DNA of 64,000 nt from Lutibacter profundi. Its GTDB lineage: Bacteria > Bacteroidota > Bacteroidia > Flavobacteriales > Flavobacteriaceae. Positions 16,702 to 25,179 of the stretch are shown here, in pieces (positions within the stretch are counted from its first letter, which is position 1; each line of letters starts with the position of its first letter). A model generated the notes under the pieces. It searched no databases and had not been told where the DNA came from. It saw only the letters and a list, made by a program, of their open reading frames with translations. Both the position numbers and the translations under genes were made by a program. The DNA lies in NCBI RefSeq assembly GCF_001543325.1, contig NZ_CP013355.1, positions 2,200,001 to 2,264,000 on the forward strand, read 5' to 3'.

Positions 16702-17736
16702 ATGAAAATACAAAAACAAAATTTCACACACTTAAATAAAAGTAAAGTTGTGAGTAGAATTTTAAAAAATCTAGTGGGGCTGTCAATACTTGTATTATTT
16801 GCAAGTTGTATTACCAATGATAATGATTCAGAAGTTTTAGAACCTCAACCAGATGGCGAAGCATTAGCCGCTAGATTTGAGGAGAATAGAGCAAATGCTA
16901 CTCAAGAGTTTACTTTAGATGCCTCAGTAGGAGGAACTATTACAGGAACACAAGGAACACAAGTAACTTTTCAACCAAACTCTTTTGGATTAAATGGTAC
17001 TCCAGTAACAGGGAATGTAACTGTACAATTGATAGAAATTTATGATAAAGCTTCCATGCTTTTAAAAGATAAATCTACTTTAGGGATACGAGATAATGGC
17101 GATAAAGAAGCCTTAAAATCGGCAGGTGAATTCTATATAGATGCTGTGCAAGGAACAAATAGTTTAGAATTATTAGAAATGGCAGGAGTTCAAAGCAAGC
17201 CTATAGATTTCGCCGACTTAGAAGGTGGAATGCAAATTTTTAGAGGTGATGATGATACAGATGGAGATTGGATTGAAGCAGATGAAGATGGTGATGGAGA
17301 AAAAGATAATGCACAAATTAGAGATGGCGGAGGCCCTAATGGTGAGTATGCAACATATAATTATGATATTGGTGATTTTGGATGGACAAACTTAGACAAA
17401 TGGTATAACTATACTGGGTCTAAAACACAACTTTATATTGATGTTCCAGATGGGTTTAACCAAGATAATTGTGCAGTATATTTATCATACGATGGTGAGC
17501 CAACAGCATTGGCGAGAATGGATACTTGGGATACATCACTTCAAATGTTTACAGAGCATTACGGGTTAATTCCAATAGGATTAGAAGTACATATTATTAT
17601 GGTTGCTGAAATTGACGGACAATTAAATTATGCGATACAAGGAACAACAATTGTAGATGGACATATTGAAGTGATAACAAGTTTATCTCCAATTACTCAA
17701 CCAGCTTTAGAAACATTAATTAACGGATTACCTTAA
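16702..17736 (+). CDS. Lipoprotein with beta-sandwich domain, unknown function
   Basis: The 344-residue protein has an extended N-terminus then a lipobox LFASC with the cysteine at C36. The segment at about 60-115 (SVGGTITGTQGTQVTFQPNSF, GNVTVQLIEIYDKASMLLKDKSTLGI) looks like a ZU5-type or carboxypeptidase-regulatory-like beta domain. A central Asp-rich stretch (GDDDTDGDWIEADEDGDGEKD) may bind calcium. It is the first plus-strand gene of the sigma/CHAT cassette, followed by its own terminator. Its function is unknown. Confidence 0.65.
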   Translation: MKIQKQNFTHLNKSKVVSRILKNLVGLSILVLFASCITNDNDSEVLEPQPDGEALAARFEENRANATQEFTLDASVGGTITGTQGTQVTFQPNSFGLNGTPVTGNVTVQLIEIYDKASMLLKDKSTLGIRDNGDKEALKSAGEFYIDAVQGTNSLELLEMAGVQSKPIDFADLEGGMQIFRGDDDTDGDWIEADEDGDGEKDNAQIRDGGGPNGEYATYNYDIGDFGWTNLDKWYNYTGSKTQLYIDVPDGFNQDNCAVYLSYDGEPTALARMDTWDTSLQMFTEHYGLIPIGLEVHIIMVAEIDGQLNYAIQGTTIVDGHIEVITSLSPITQPALETLINGLP

Positions 17737-17780
17737 ATATTGCAATTAGAGAACAGTTAGAAATAGGTTAATTGCTAGGT

Positions 17781-17816
17781 AAAAGAGCTATCCAAATTTA
17801 GGTAGCTCTTTTTTAT
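17781..17816 (+). terminator. Rho-independent terminator
   Basis: A stem of at least 10 bases (AAAAGAGCTA 17781-17790 with TAGCTCTTTT 17803-17812) is followed by T residues, 45 bases after the lipoprotein stop. Confidence 0.8.
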
Positions 17817-17885
17817 CTACTAGATTTAAGTGTTAAATAAAATAGTACAGATTTATAGAAGCAAAACAATATAAAATGCTTTTTC

Positions 17886-17893
17886 TATATTTG
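17886..17893 (+). promoter_or_regulatory. Probable -7 element TATATTTG of the PKD-CHAT operon
   Basis: TATATTTG matches TAnnTTTG exactly and lies 16 bases before the ATG at 17910, just after a terminator. It probably drives the PKD, CHAT and retropepsin genes. The -33 TTG is not obvious. Confidence 0.5.
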
Positions 17894-17909
17894 TGAAAAT
17901 GCAAATGTT

Positions 17910-19904
17910 ATGTTAAAACAATTTATTTTTATTTTTATTATAGGCTTTAGTCAGCTCTTTTTAGCGCAAACAATTGAAAAGGATACAGTTACTAGAAATG
18001 CTACAATTGTTTATTCCGTTGATGAGAATAAAGTTTCTTTCAACCCCAAAACACCAGAATTAAACCAAATTGCAGGAGCTCCAAAAGCATTTTACACGTA
18101 TTTTTGGGAGTTTGGCGATGGGAATTATAGTTTTGAAAAACAGCCAATTCATACCTATAAAAATAAAGGAATATATAAAACAAGTCTTTCTGTTACTAAC
18201 AATTATGATGATGGAAAACCACCGGCAACTAGGCCAAAAGAGGTTGCAATAAATTCAATAAGTTTTGATACTTCTAAAAATGAAAATCATCATTTATTAA
18301 CAGCTTATAATGGTTTTAGGCTACAAATAAATAGAGATCCAGTTCCAGAAGAAGAAATGCAATTTATTTTAAGTTATGGAAATACAAAAGAATACACTAC
18401 TAACGGAAAAATATATATTTTTTATAATGAAAAAAAATACAAGGCTAAAAATTTTGAACTTGTTGATGATAGGCTGTATTACGGTGAAAAAGAAATATCA
18501 AATGAAATAATTGTAACTACTAGTAAAAAGATTTCTAAAGATGAATTTTTAAGAACAACAGGAGTTTCAAGTTTTATTAATGAAAAATTAATAGTAAATG
18601 ACACCCTCAAACAAAACCTTCCACTTACATTGGAAGATGCAAAATCCTATTATCAAGATTTTAAAATTTATGAGATAGACAACATAGAAAAAAACGAAGA
18701 ACGCAATATGTTTTTCACCTTTAAAACAACACCTGAAATGTTGAAAGACACGAGTGCAGTAATTTCTATTAGAAGTATTTATGTTCCAGATCGAGGGAAT
18801 GATGCTCACAAAGTACTAACAAAAGAAATGGAAATTGTGACTTCACACGATCCAAACAAAATGGCTGTTTATGATACCCGGTTAAATTATAGGTTGGTTC
18901 GTTTTAAAAGATTAAAATATAAAGTTCGTTTTCAAAACAATGGAGAAGGGCCGGCGAGATTGATAAAACTTAATGTTGATATTCCTGAAATGCTAGATAA
19001 ATCAACATTAAAGGTATTAGATATGTATCCTAAATGTCCAATTTGTCCTGATGAAGAAGTTAGCTATAGCTGTTTAGATACCATTATTTTAAAAGACCAA
19101 ATATCGTTCCAATTTAAAAACATATACTTACCAGGAACTGCTCAAAAAGGAGTTCATGAGAAAGATTCTACGAAAGGGTTTGTGAAATATTCTTTAAAAT
19201 TTGGAAAAGATTTTCACAAGCAAAAATCTAAAAGTAAAACCGAAATAATTTTTGACAAAAATGAACCAATAATTACAAATACATCAACATCTCGTTTTTC
19301 TCCAGGAATATCAATAGGTATAAAATCGGGTTATAATAGCTATTTAGATGTTAGAGATTCTAAAAGTTATTTTGTTGGAGCTACTATTTCACCCTATAAA
19401 TCATATAAAAAATATTTACAGGCTGAAATTATGATTTCAACACACGAATTTGGGGATTTCAAAAGTACAAGCGAGCAACTTGGCCCAATTGATTTGGAAC
19501 AAGGAGCTATAATAGATAGTGCCATACGGTTTGATGAAGTAAATTCAGAAATAACAAAATTAAATATTGATATTGTGCCAATTTCGTTTCGTTATAATTT
19601 AAATGGAATTATTGGAGTTGGGGTTGGTTCTCAAATTTCGTTTGATTTATCTAACAAAATTAATACCACGGTAAATTCTAAATATTTCACATATTATAAA
19701 AATATTGTAGGAGATCCAATTGATGTATTGTCTAGTACAAGCACAACAACAAAAACATCTTCGTTTAGTGATATTAGGTATGGTGTTTTTGGAGATATTA
19801 CCATTGGGGCGTCACGCATTGGGCCAAGTTTAGGTTTTCGTTATATTTATAATTTTAATAAACCAAATACACAATTTCATTTTTATGCAATTTGGAAAAT
19901 TTAA
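17910..19904 (+). CDS. Secreted PKD-domain protein with C-terminal barrel-like region
   Basis: This 664-residue protein has a signal peptide ending LFLAQ and a PKD domain at about 35-110 (YFWEFGDGNYS, HTYKNKGIYKTSLSV). A beta-sandwich segment at about 310-445 contains a CPICPDEEVSYSC cysteine cluster and resembles repeat domains found before surface anchors. The final 200 residues form amphipathic strands (GISIGIKSGYNS, GVFGDITIGAS, LGFRYIYNF) ending FHFYAIWKI, like a small outer-membrane barrel. It starts the operon and is followed after 6 bases by the CHAT gene. Confidence 0.72.
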   Translation: MLKQFIFIFIIGFSQLFLAQTIEKDTVTRNATIVYSVDENKVSFNPKTPELNQIAGAPKAFYTYFWEFGDGNYSFEKQPIHTYKNKGIYKTSLSVTNNYDDGKPPATRPKEVAINSISFDTSKNENHHLLTAYNGFRLQINRDPVPEEEMQFILSYGNTKEYTTNGKIYIFYNEKKYKAKNFELVDDRLYYGEKEISNEIIVTTSKKISKDEFLRTTGVSSFINEKLIVNDTLKQNLPLTLEDAKSYYQDFKIYEIDNIEKNEERNMFFTFKTTPEMLKDTSAVISIRSIYVPDRGNDAHKVLTKEMEIVTSHDPNKMAVYDTRLNYRLVRFKRLKYKVRFQNNGEGPARLIKLNVDIPEMLDKSTLKVLDMYPKCPICPDEEVSYSCLDTIILKDQISFQFKNIYLPGTAQKGVHEKDSTKGFVKYSLKFGKDFHKQKSKSKTEIIFDKNEPIITNTSTSRFSPGISIGIKSGYNSYLDVRDSKSYFVGATISPYKSYKKYLQAEIMISTHEFGDFKSTSEQLGPIDLEQGAIIDSAIRFDEVNSEITKLNIDIVPISFRYNLNGIIGVGVGSQISFDLSNKINTTVNSKYFTYYKNIVGDPIDVLSSTSTTTKTSSFSDIRYGVFGDITIGASRIGPSLGFRYIYNFNKPNTQFHFYAIWKI

Positions 19905-19910
19905 GATACA

Positions 19911-22607
19911 ATGCTAAAAAATGTTGTCTTCCTATTTTTAGTGCTTTTTAGTTTTAATATAGCGGCTCAACATGCGAAATCTAATTTCAAAACTACTTTA
20001 GACTCATTAAAGAAACAAGATAACTTTTCGGAATATATTTATACACATTTAGATAAATTTTCAGAAAACCCATCAGTTGAAAATTTATCATTTTTTACAA
20101 ATACACTATCAAGGTTATGGAGAAATCCAACTACTAAAAGTGAGTATATAGCATTACTTTATTTGCATGTTAATTATGGGTACTATTTAAAACAATATGG
20201 ATTTATTGATTTATCGATAAATCAATACGAAAAAGCCTATAATATTTACAAAAACAACAGAATAATAAATTACAATATTATTGAATTTTGTTTAAAACCA
20301 TTGGCTAATAACTATACGAGATTAGGGGAATTAGACAGGGCTGAAGATATTTTAAAAATAACAATTGAAAAAGCTCAAAAAGAAAACAATAATAAACAAC
20401 TAATTGCTGGGTATTCAAATTTATCAGCAGTTATTAGAACGAGAGGAAATTATAAGGAGGCAGTAAACTATTTAAATATTGCATTAAATTTAGCAAGAGA
20501 TAAACAACTTAAATCTAGGATTTATTCAGATTTGGCAATTAATTTTTTGTTTTTGCATGAACCCCAAAGAATAATTGAAAACATAGAGATATCAAACCAA
20601 TTAAATACCAAAAAGAACAAAGCTATTTTAACAAGAAATTCTATTACTTTAGGAAGTTATTATAAACAACAACAACAATTTAAATTAGCCTTGCTTGCAT
20701 TTAAAAAATCTTTAGTAACAGCTAAAAGTGTGTTTGGTAAAAATGACAGAGAAGTAGCTAAAATATATAACCAAATAGCTGAAGTTTATCAAGCGCAAAA
20801 TAAATTTAAAAAATCGTTAAATTCATATCAAAAGTCATTACAAACATTACTGCCAAAGTATAAGCCCAAAACAATATATGAGAATCCTTTAACTACTTAT
20901 TTTTATCCTGAAAACACATTAAAAGATGCTTTAGACGGAAGGGCAAGCGTATTTATTGAAATAAAGAATTACAAAGATGCACTTAAAAATTTTGATTTGG
21001 CTTTTAAGGTTGAAGCACAATTAAGAGCATCATACTTAAATCAAAGCGCAAAATTAATACAACAACAGGAGAGTAAAAACAGAAGTGAAAGTAGTATAGA
21101 TTTATGTTATGAGTTATTTAAACAAACAAGTAATTTTAACTGGATTGAAAGAGCTTTTCAATACGCAGAACAATCAAAATCAGTTATTTTACTTGAAGCA
21201 AAAAAAGCTGCTTTTTTAAAATCATCTTTAAAAAAGGATAGTTTATTTAGTAAAGAAAAAATGTTGCTTTCTAAAAAAGCACAACTTAATAAAAGTATTG
21301 TAATTGAAGAATTAAAAGGGAGCAAGGCTGTTGTAAATTTAATAGCTAAATTAACGAAAGAGAGAAATGAAATTTCAAATAAACTTCAACTATTAAAACA
21401 GCAAATAGAATTAAAATACCCTAATTTAAAAATACAAAGTAATCGTTTAATCTCAGTAAAAAGAATACAAGAAGAATTATTATCAAACTATAAATCATTC
21501 ATTGAGTTTTTCGAGGGAACACGTACTGTTTATGTTTTTTCAATTTCAAAAAATAATCAAATTAAACTTCATAAAATAGCTAAAACAGTTGCTTTTAAAT
21601 CCAAAATTTCAAAATTCTTAAAATTATTTTCAGATGACAGGGGTACTATTTTACAAAATAACGTAAAAGAATACACCTCATTAGGCTATCAACTATATAG
21701 AGAACTGTTTAATATTGAGTTAAATGAACACACAATTATAATACCAGATGGTGTGTTCTCATTTATTCCGTTTGATGCTCTAATTACTAAAGAAACAGCT
21801 ATTACAAACTTTAAAACATTACCATATTTACTTCATAAAACGGTAATTAGTTATGCCTATTCAGCTGCCATATTAATTTATAAAAAGAAATTGGTTCAAC
21901 CAGTTAAAAAAGAATTTATTGGTTTTTTCCCAGTATTTGAAAATAACCATAGAGGGTTGTTAACGTTAAATTATACGTTACAAGAAGCAAAAAGCATTGA
22001 AAAAGAGCAAAAGGGAGAATTTTTATTAGGAAAGAATGCTTCTAAAAGGATGTTTAATCAACTAAGCGATAAGTATTCAATTATACATTTATCAACACAT
22101 GCAACTGCTGGAGATTTTTATACGCCACCAGCAATTGAATTTTATGATGAAACAATGTATTTGCCTGAAATATACGGCTATAATTTACAAACCGACTTGT
22201 TGGTTTTAAGCGCATGCGAAACAGGAATTGGCACAATAAGAAAAGGGGAAGGAGTTATGAGTTTAGCAAGAGGATTTTCTTATGCAGGAGTACAAAATTT
22301 AGTAGTTTCTTTATGGAAAGTGAACGATAGATCTACTGAGAAATTAATGTCAGAGTTTTATAAAAATTATCAAAAAACAGGAAATAAAGCTATTGCACTA
22401 CACAATTCGAAACAGGCATATTTAAAAAATAAGTCTATTTCTTCAACTAAAAAATCGCCTTACTATTGGGCAAGTTTTGTGTATATTGGAGAAACAACTT
22501 CCAAAAATAATACCAGTTATAATTATTTATGGATTTTACTATTGGGATTCATTTTAATAGGAGGTTATTTTCTGTTAAAAAATGGTAGATTTGGCAAAAA
22601 TAATTGA
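19911..22607 (+). CDS. TPR-CHAT protein, caspase-like peptidase, membrane-anchored
   Basis: The 898-residue protein has a signal peptide (1-20), TPR-like repeats (about 80-390), a coiled region (about 425-510) and a CHAT domain (about 545-865). The catalytic pair of this caspase/HetF-like clan is visible as H730 in IHLSTHATAGD and C769 in LSACETGIG, followed by GEGVMSLARGF and VVSLWKVND. A hydrophobic helix at about 872-889 precedes a basic tail. Topology therefore puts TPR and peptidase domains outside the cytoplasm, anchored by the C-terminus. CHAT proteins act in proteolytic signalling and defence; the target here is unknown. Confidence 0.88.
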   Translation: MLKNVVFLFLVLFSFNIAAQHAKSNFKTTLDSLKKQDNFSEYIYTHLDKFSENPSVENLSFFTNTLSRLWRNPTTKSEYIALLYLHVNYGYYLKQYGFIDLSINQYEKAYNIYKNNRIINYNIIEFCLKPLANNYTRLGELDRAEDILKITIEKAQKENNNKQLIAGYSNLSAVIRTRGNYKEAVNYLNIALNLARDKQLKSRIYSDLAINFLFLHEPQRIIENIEISNQLNTKKNKAILTRNSITLGSYYKQQQQFKLALLAFKKSLVTAKSVFGKNDREVAKIYNQIAEVYQAQNKFKKSLNSYQKSLQTLLPKYKPKTIYENPLTTYFYPENTLKDALDGRASVFIEIKNYKDALKNFDLAFKVEAQLRASYLNQSAKLIQQQESKNRSESSIDLCYELFKQTSNFNWIERAFQYAEQSKSVILLEAKKAAFLKSSLKKDSLFSKEKMLLSKKAQLNKSIVIEELKGSKAVVNLIAKLTKERNEISNKLQLLKQQIELKYPNLKIQSNRLISVKRIQEELLSNYKSFIEFFEGTRTVYVFSISKNNQIKLHKIAKTVAFKSKISKFLKLFSDDRGTILQNNVKEYTSLGYQLYRELFNIELNEHTIIIPDGVFSFIPFDALITKETAITNFKTLPYLLHKTVISYAYSAAILIYKKKLVQPVKKEFIGFFPVFENNHRGLLTLNYTLQEAKSIEKEQKGEFLLGKNASKRMFNQLSDKYSIIHLSTHATAGDFYTPPAIEFYDETMYLPEIYGYNLQTDLLVLSACETGIGTIRKGEGVMSLARGFSYAGVQNLVVSLWKVNDRSTEKLMSEFYKNYQKTGNKAIALHNSKQAYLKNKSISSTKKSPYYWASFVYIGETTSKNNTSYNYLWILLLGFILIGGYFLLKNGRFGKNN

Positions 22608-22610
22608 TGC

Positions 22611-23063
22611 ATGAATTTAAATAAAATTCTTTTAAGAAAAGGCTATACTAGAATAAAACTAAAAAAAATAAATACAAATCATTTTGAATTAAAAGCAACA
22701 TTAAATGGTGTTAAAGGACGGTTTATTTTAGATACCGGAGCCTCAAATTCTTGTGTTGATATTAAATTAGCTGAAAAATTTAAATTGAAAGTAGAAGATT
22801 CAGAAACTAAAGCTGCTGGTGCTGGGGCTACAGGAATGGATACTAAAGTTTCCAATAAAAATGATTTAAAAATCAAAAAATGGGAATTTCACAATTTTAC
22901 AATTGTATTACTAGATTTAGCACACGTAAATAATGCTTTAACTGAACATAAGGCAAAACCAGTTGATGGGATTATTGGTGCAGATATATTGGAAAAAGGA
23001 AAAGCAATTATTGATTATAAAAAGCATCGACTGTATTTAAAAAAGAAGGTGTATAAATTTTAG
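22611..23063 (+). CDS. Retropepsin-like (clan AA) aspartic peptidase
   Basis: This 150-residue protein carries the D41-T-G-A active-site motif in FILDTGASNSCVD and a second hydrophobic-hydrophobic-Gly segment, DGIIGADIL, near residue 122. That is the layout of single-domain retroviral-type aspartic peptidases, which work as dimers. No signal peptide is visible. It starts 3 bases after the CHAT stop and so is probably co-translated with it. The gene meets the next gene tail to tail with a 2-base gap. Confidence 0.85.
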   Translation: MNLNKILLRKGYTRIKLKKINTNHFELKATLNGVKGRFILDTGASNSCVDIKLAEKFKLKVEDSETKAAGAGATGMDTKVSNKNDLKIKKWEFHNFTIVLLDLAHVNNALTEHKAKPVDGIIGADILEKGKAIIDYKKHRLYLKKKVYKF

Positions 23064-23065
23064 TT

Positions 23066-23803
23066 TTATTTAGTGTTGATTATCCAAGTTGCTCTTGCAC
23101 CTGTATAAAATAAACTATGATTTAAACCCTTTGCTATTGAAAAATCTAGAGTTAATGACTCTTCTATATTATAACTTAAACCAGTAGTAATGTTTTGTAA
23201 AAAATTATGAGTTTTTGTATTATTTCCAGAAAACTCTAAAAATATTAGGCCTTTTAAAAACAGTTTATATGTTAAATTGGTAATAATAAAACTTGATAAT
23301 TGGGTGTTTTTTTCAAATGCATAACCAATATTGTAATTTAAATTTAATTTTTTAGTAAGTGTATTTGATAAATTTAAGGAAAAAGTTTGTCCAACGTAAT
23401 TAAAATTGAGATTTGATAAGTAATGAAGATAAATTCGTGTCATAAAAGCTGCTTCAGGCAGCCATTTTTTTTGATTCCATAGATTTACAGAAAATCCAAG
23501 TTGAGTGTCATCAAATTTATGTGTAGCATATACAAGTTCATTTTCTTCATAATATTTTTCCTTTATAATTGGTATTGCTATTTGTAATTCTATATTTTTT
23601 AAAAAACCATACCTGAATAAAAAATTTGGTGTGCTTATTGATTTAGACAAGCCATTATTTTCTTTTTTATCAATAGAGTATATAGATTCTAGTTCTATTT
23701 GAAACTTGTTTTTATCAATACCTTTTGACGGTTCTACCGTTTGAGCATTTAAAGTGTGTTTGTAAAAAAGAAGTATAAATAAAAGATAGTTAATATTTTG
23801 CAT
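23066..23803 (-). CDS. Secreted transporter-like outer-membrane protein
   Basis: The start is set at ATG 23803 (245 residues). The frame also runs to a TTG at 23824, but the ATG gives a standard signal peptide ending TLNAQT. Repeated amphipathic strands (IELQIAIPII, FKLQ-type turns, NYNIGYAFEKN, LTLDFSIAKGLNHSLFYTGARATW) match the phenol-degradation MetA-like transporter family that is common in Flavobacteria. The substrate is unknown, and the call rests on overall pattern only. Confidence 0.65.
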   Translation of the reverse strand: MQNINYLLFILLFYKHTLNAQTVEPSKGIDKNKFQIELESIYSIDKKENNGLSKSISTPNFLFRYGFLKNIELQIAIPIIKEKYYEENELVYATHKFDDTQLGFSVNLWNQKKWLPEAAFMTRIYLHYLSNLNFNYVGQTFSLNLSNTLTKKLNLNYNIGYAFEKNTQLSSFIITNLTYKLFLKGLIFLEFSGNNTKTHNFLQNITTGLSYNIEESLTLDFSIAKGLNHSLFYTGARATWIINTK

Positions 23804-23871
23804 TATTTTTTTAATTTGATACAAAATTATTCTTATTTAGACTAAATAAAAATGATTTTTATCAACTTTAT

Positions 23872-23902
23872 AAAAAAAGCCAAGCAATTTTGCTTGGCTT
23901 TT
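23872..23902 (-). terminator. Rho-independent terminator of odhAB
   Basis: A 13-base stem (23875-23887 with 23890-23902, tight loop) has a run of T on the minus strand after it. It lies just downstream of odhB. Confidence 0.85.
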
Positions 23903-23929
23903 AAGAGATATTATAAAAATTAATAGCGG

Positions 23930-25144
23930 CTATAATTCTAATGCTTTTTTAATATTATTATCCATTAATATTTCAATAGGATTTTCTAAGGCTTCTTTTA
24001 CAGCAACCAAAAACCCAACGGATTCTCTTCCGTCAATAACTCGGTGATCATAAGAAAGTGCAACATACATAATTGGTCTTATAACAACTTCCCCATTTAC
24101 AGCTACAGGTCGCTCAACAATATTGTGCATTCCTAAAATACCACTTTGTGGAGGGTTAATAATAGGAGTAGATAGCATAGAACCAAACACGCCTCCGTTT
24201 GTAATGGTAAAAGTACCTCCAGTCATTTCATCAACTGTAATTTGTCCGTCACGTGCTCTTAAAGCCAAACGTTTAACTTCGCTTTCTACACCTCTAAATG
24301 TTAAGTTTTCAGCGTTTCTAATTACAGGAACCATCAATCCTTTTGGTCCAGAAACTGCAATTGAAATATCTTGAAAATCATGCATTATTTTATAATCTCC
24401 GTCAATCATTGAATTTACATCAGGATATAATTTTAAAGCTCTAACAACAGCTAAAGTAAAGAAACTCATAAATCCTAAACCAACTCCATGCTTTGTTTTA
24501 AAGAGTTCTTTATATGCTGTTCTTAAATCAAAAATAGGTTTCATATCTACTTCATTAAAAGTAGTAAGCATAGCAGTTTCATTTTTTACAGCTACTAAAC
24601 GTTGCGCTACTTTTCTGCGAAGCATAGACATTTTTTTACGTTCTGAACTACGTGTTCCGCCTCTAGGAGTACCCATACTTGGTATTGCATTTACAGCATC
24701 ATCTTTTGTAATTCTGCCATCGCGTCCTGTTCCTTTAACTTCTGAAGGAGTTATCCCTTTTTCATCAAGAATTTTTTTGGCAGCAGGAGAAGCTGTTCCA
24801 CTAGCATAAGTATTTTCTACGGAGCTTGAAGTGACAACTTTTTCTTTATTCTTTTCAATTGACTTTTCATTGCTTACGGAAGATTGTTCACTAGCAGCAG
24901 GTTTTTTGCCGTCTAAATCTATTAAACATACTACTGCGCCAACTTCAACCGCATCACCTTCTTCAGCTTTTAAAGTAATAATACCACTTTCTTCAGCAGG
25001 TAATTCTAAGGTTGCTTTGTCTGAATCAACTTCGGCAATTGGTTGATCTTTTTCAACATAATCTCCATCCTCAACTAGCCAAGTTGCAATTTCTACTTCT
25101 GTAATAGACTCTCCCGGTGAGGGAACTTTCATTTCTAAAATCAT
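23930..25144 (-). CDS. odhB: 2-oxoglutarate dehydrogenase E2, dihydrolipoyl succinyltransferase
   Basis: This 404-residue enzyme transfers the succinyl group to CoA in the TCA cycle. An N-terminal lipoyl domain carries K43 in [11 protein letters not shown], and a peripheral subunit-binding domain lies at about 117-152 ([22 protein letters not shown]). The C-terminal catalytic domain ends with the [11 protein letters not shown] active site, containing the catalytic histidine. It follows odhA by 35 bases on the same strand and ends in a terminator, forming an odhAB operon without an adjacent lpd. Confidence 0.95.
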   Translation of the reverse strand: MILEMKVPSPGESITEVEIATWLVEDGDYVEKDQPIAEVDSDKATLELPAEESGIITLKAEEGDAVEVGAVVCLIDLDGKKPAASEQSSVSNEKSIEKNKEKVVTSSSVENTYASGTASPAAKKILDEKGITPSEVKGTGRDGRITKDDAVNAIPSMGTPRGGTRSSERKKMSMLRRKVAQRLVAVKNETAMLTTFNEVDMKPIFDLRTAYKELFKTKHGVGLGFMSFFTLAVVRALKLYPDVNSMIDGDYKIMHDFQDISIAVSGPKGLMVPVIRNAENLTFRGVESEVKRLALRARDGQITVDEMTGGTFTITNGGVFGSMLSTPIINPPQSGILGMHNIVERPVAVNGEVVIRPIMYVALSYDHRVIDGRESVGFLVAVKEALENPIEILMDNNIKKALEL

Positions 25145-25179
25145 CTTATTAATTTTTTGTCCTATTAGACGAATTTTTA

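Noticed and set aside
17899-17916. Five-codon mini-frame overlapping the start of the PKD gene
   Set aside because: It is too short and lacks Trp/aromatic or attenuator features, so a regulatory leader peptide is not supported.
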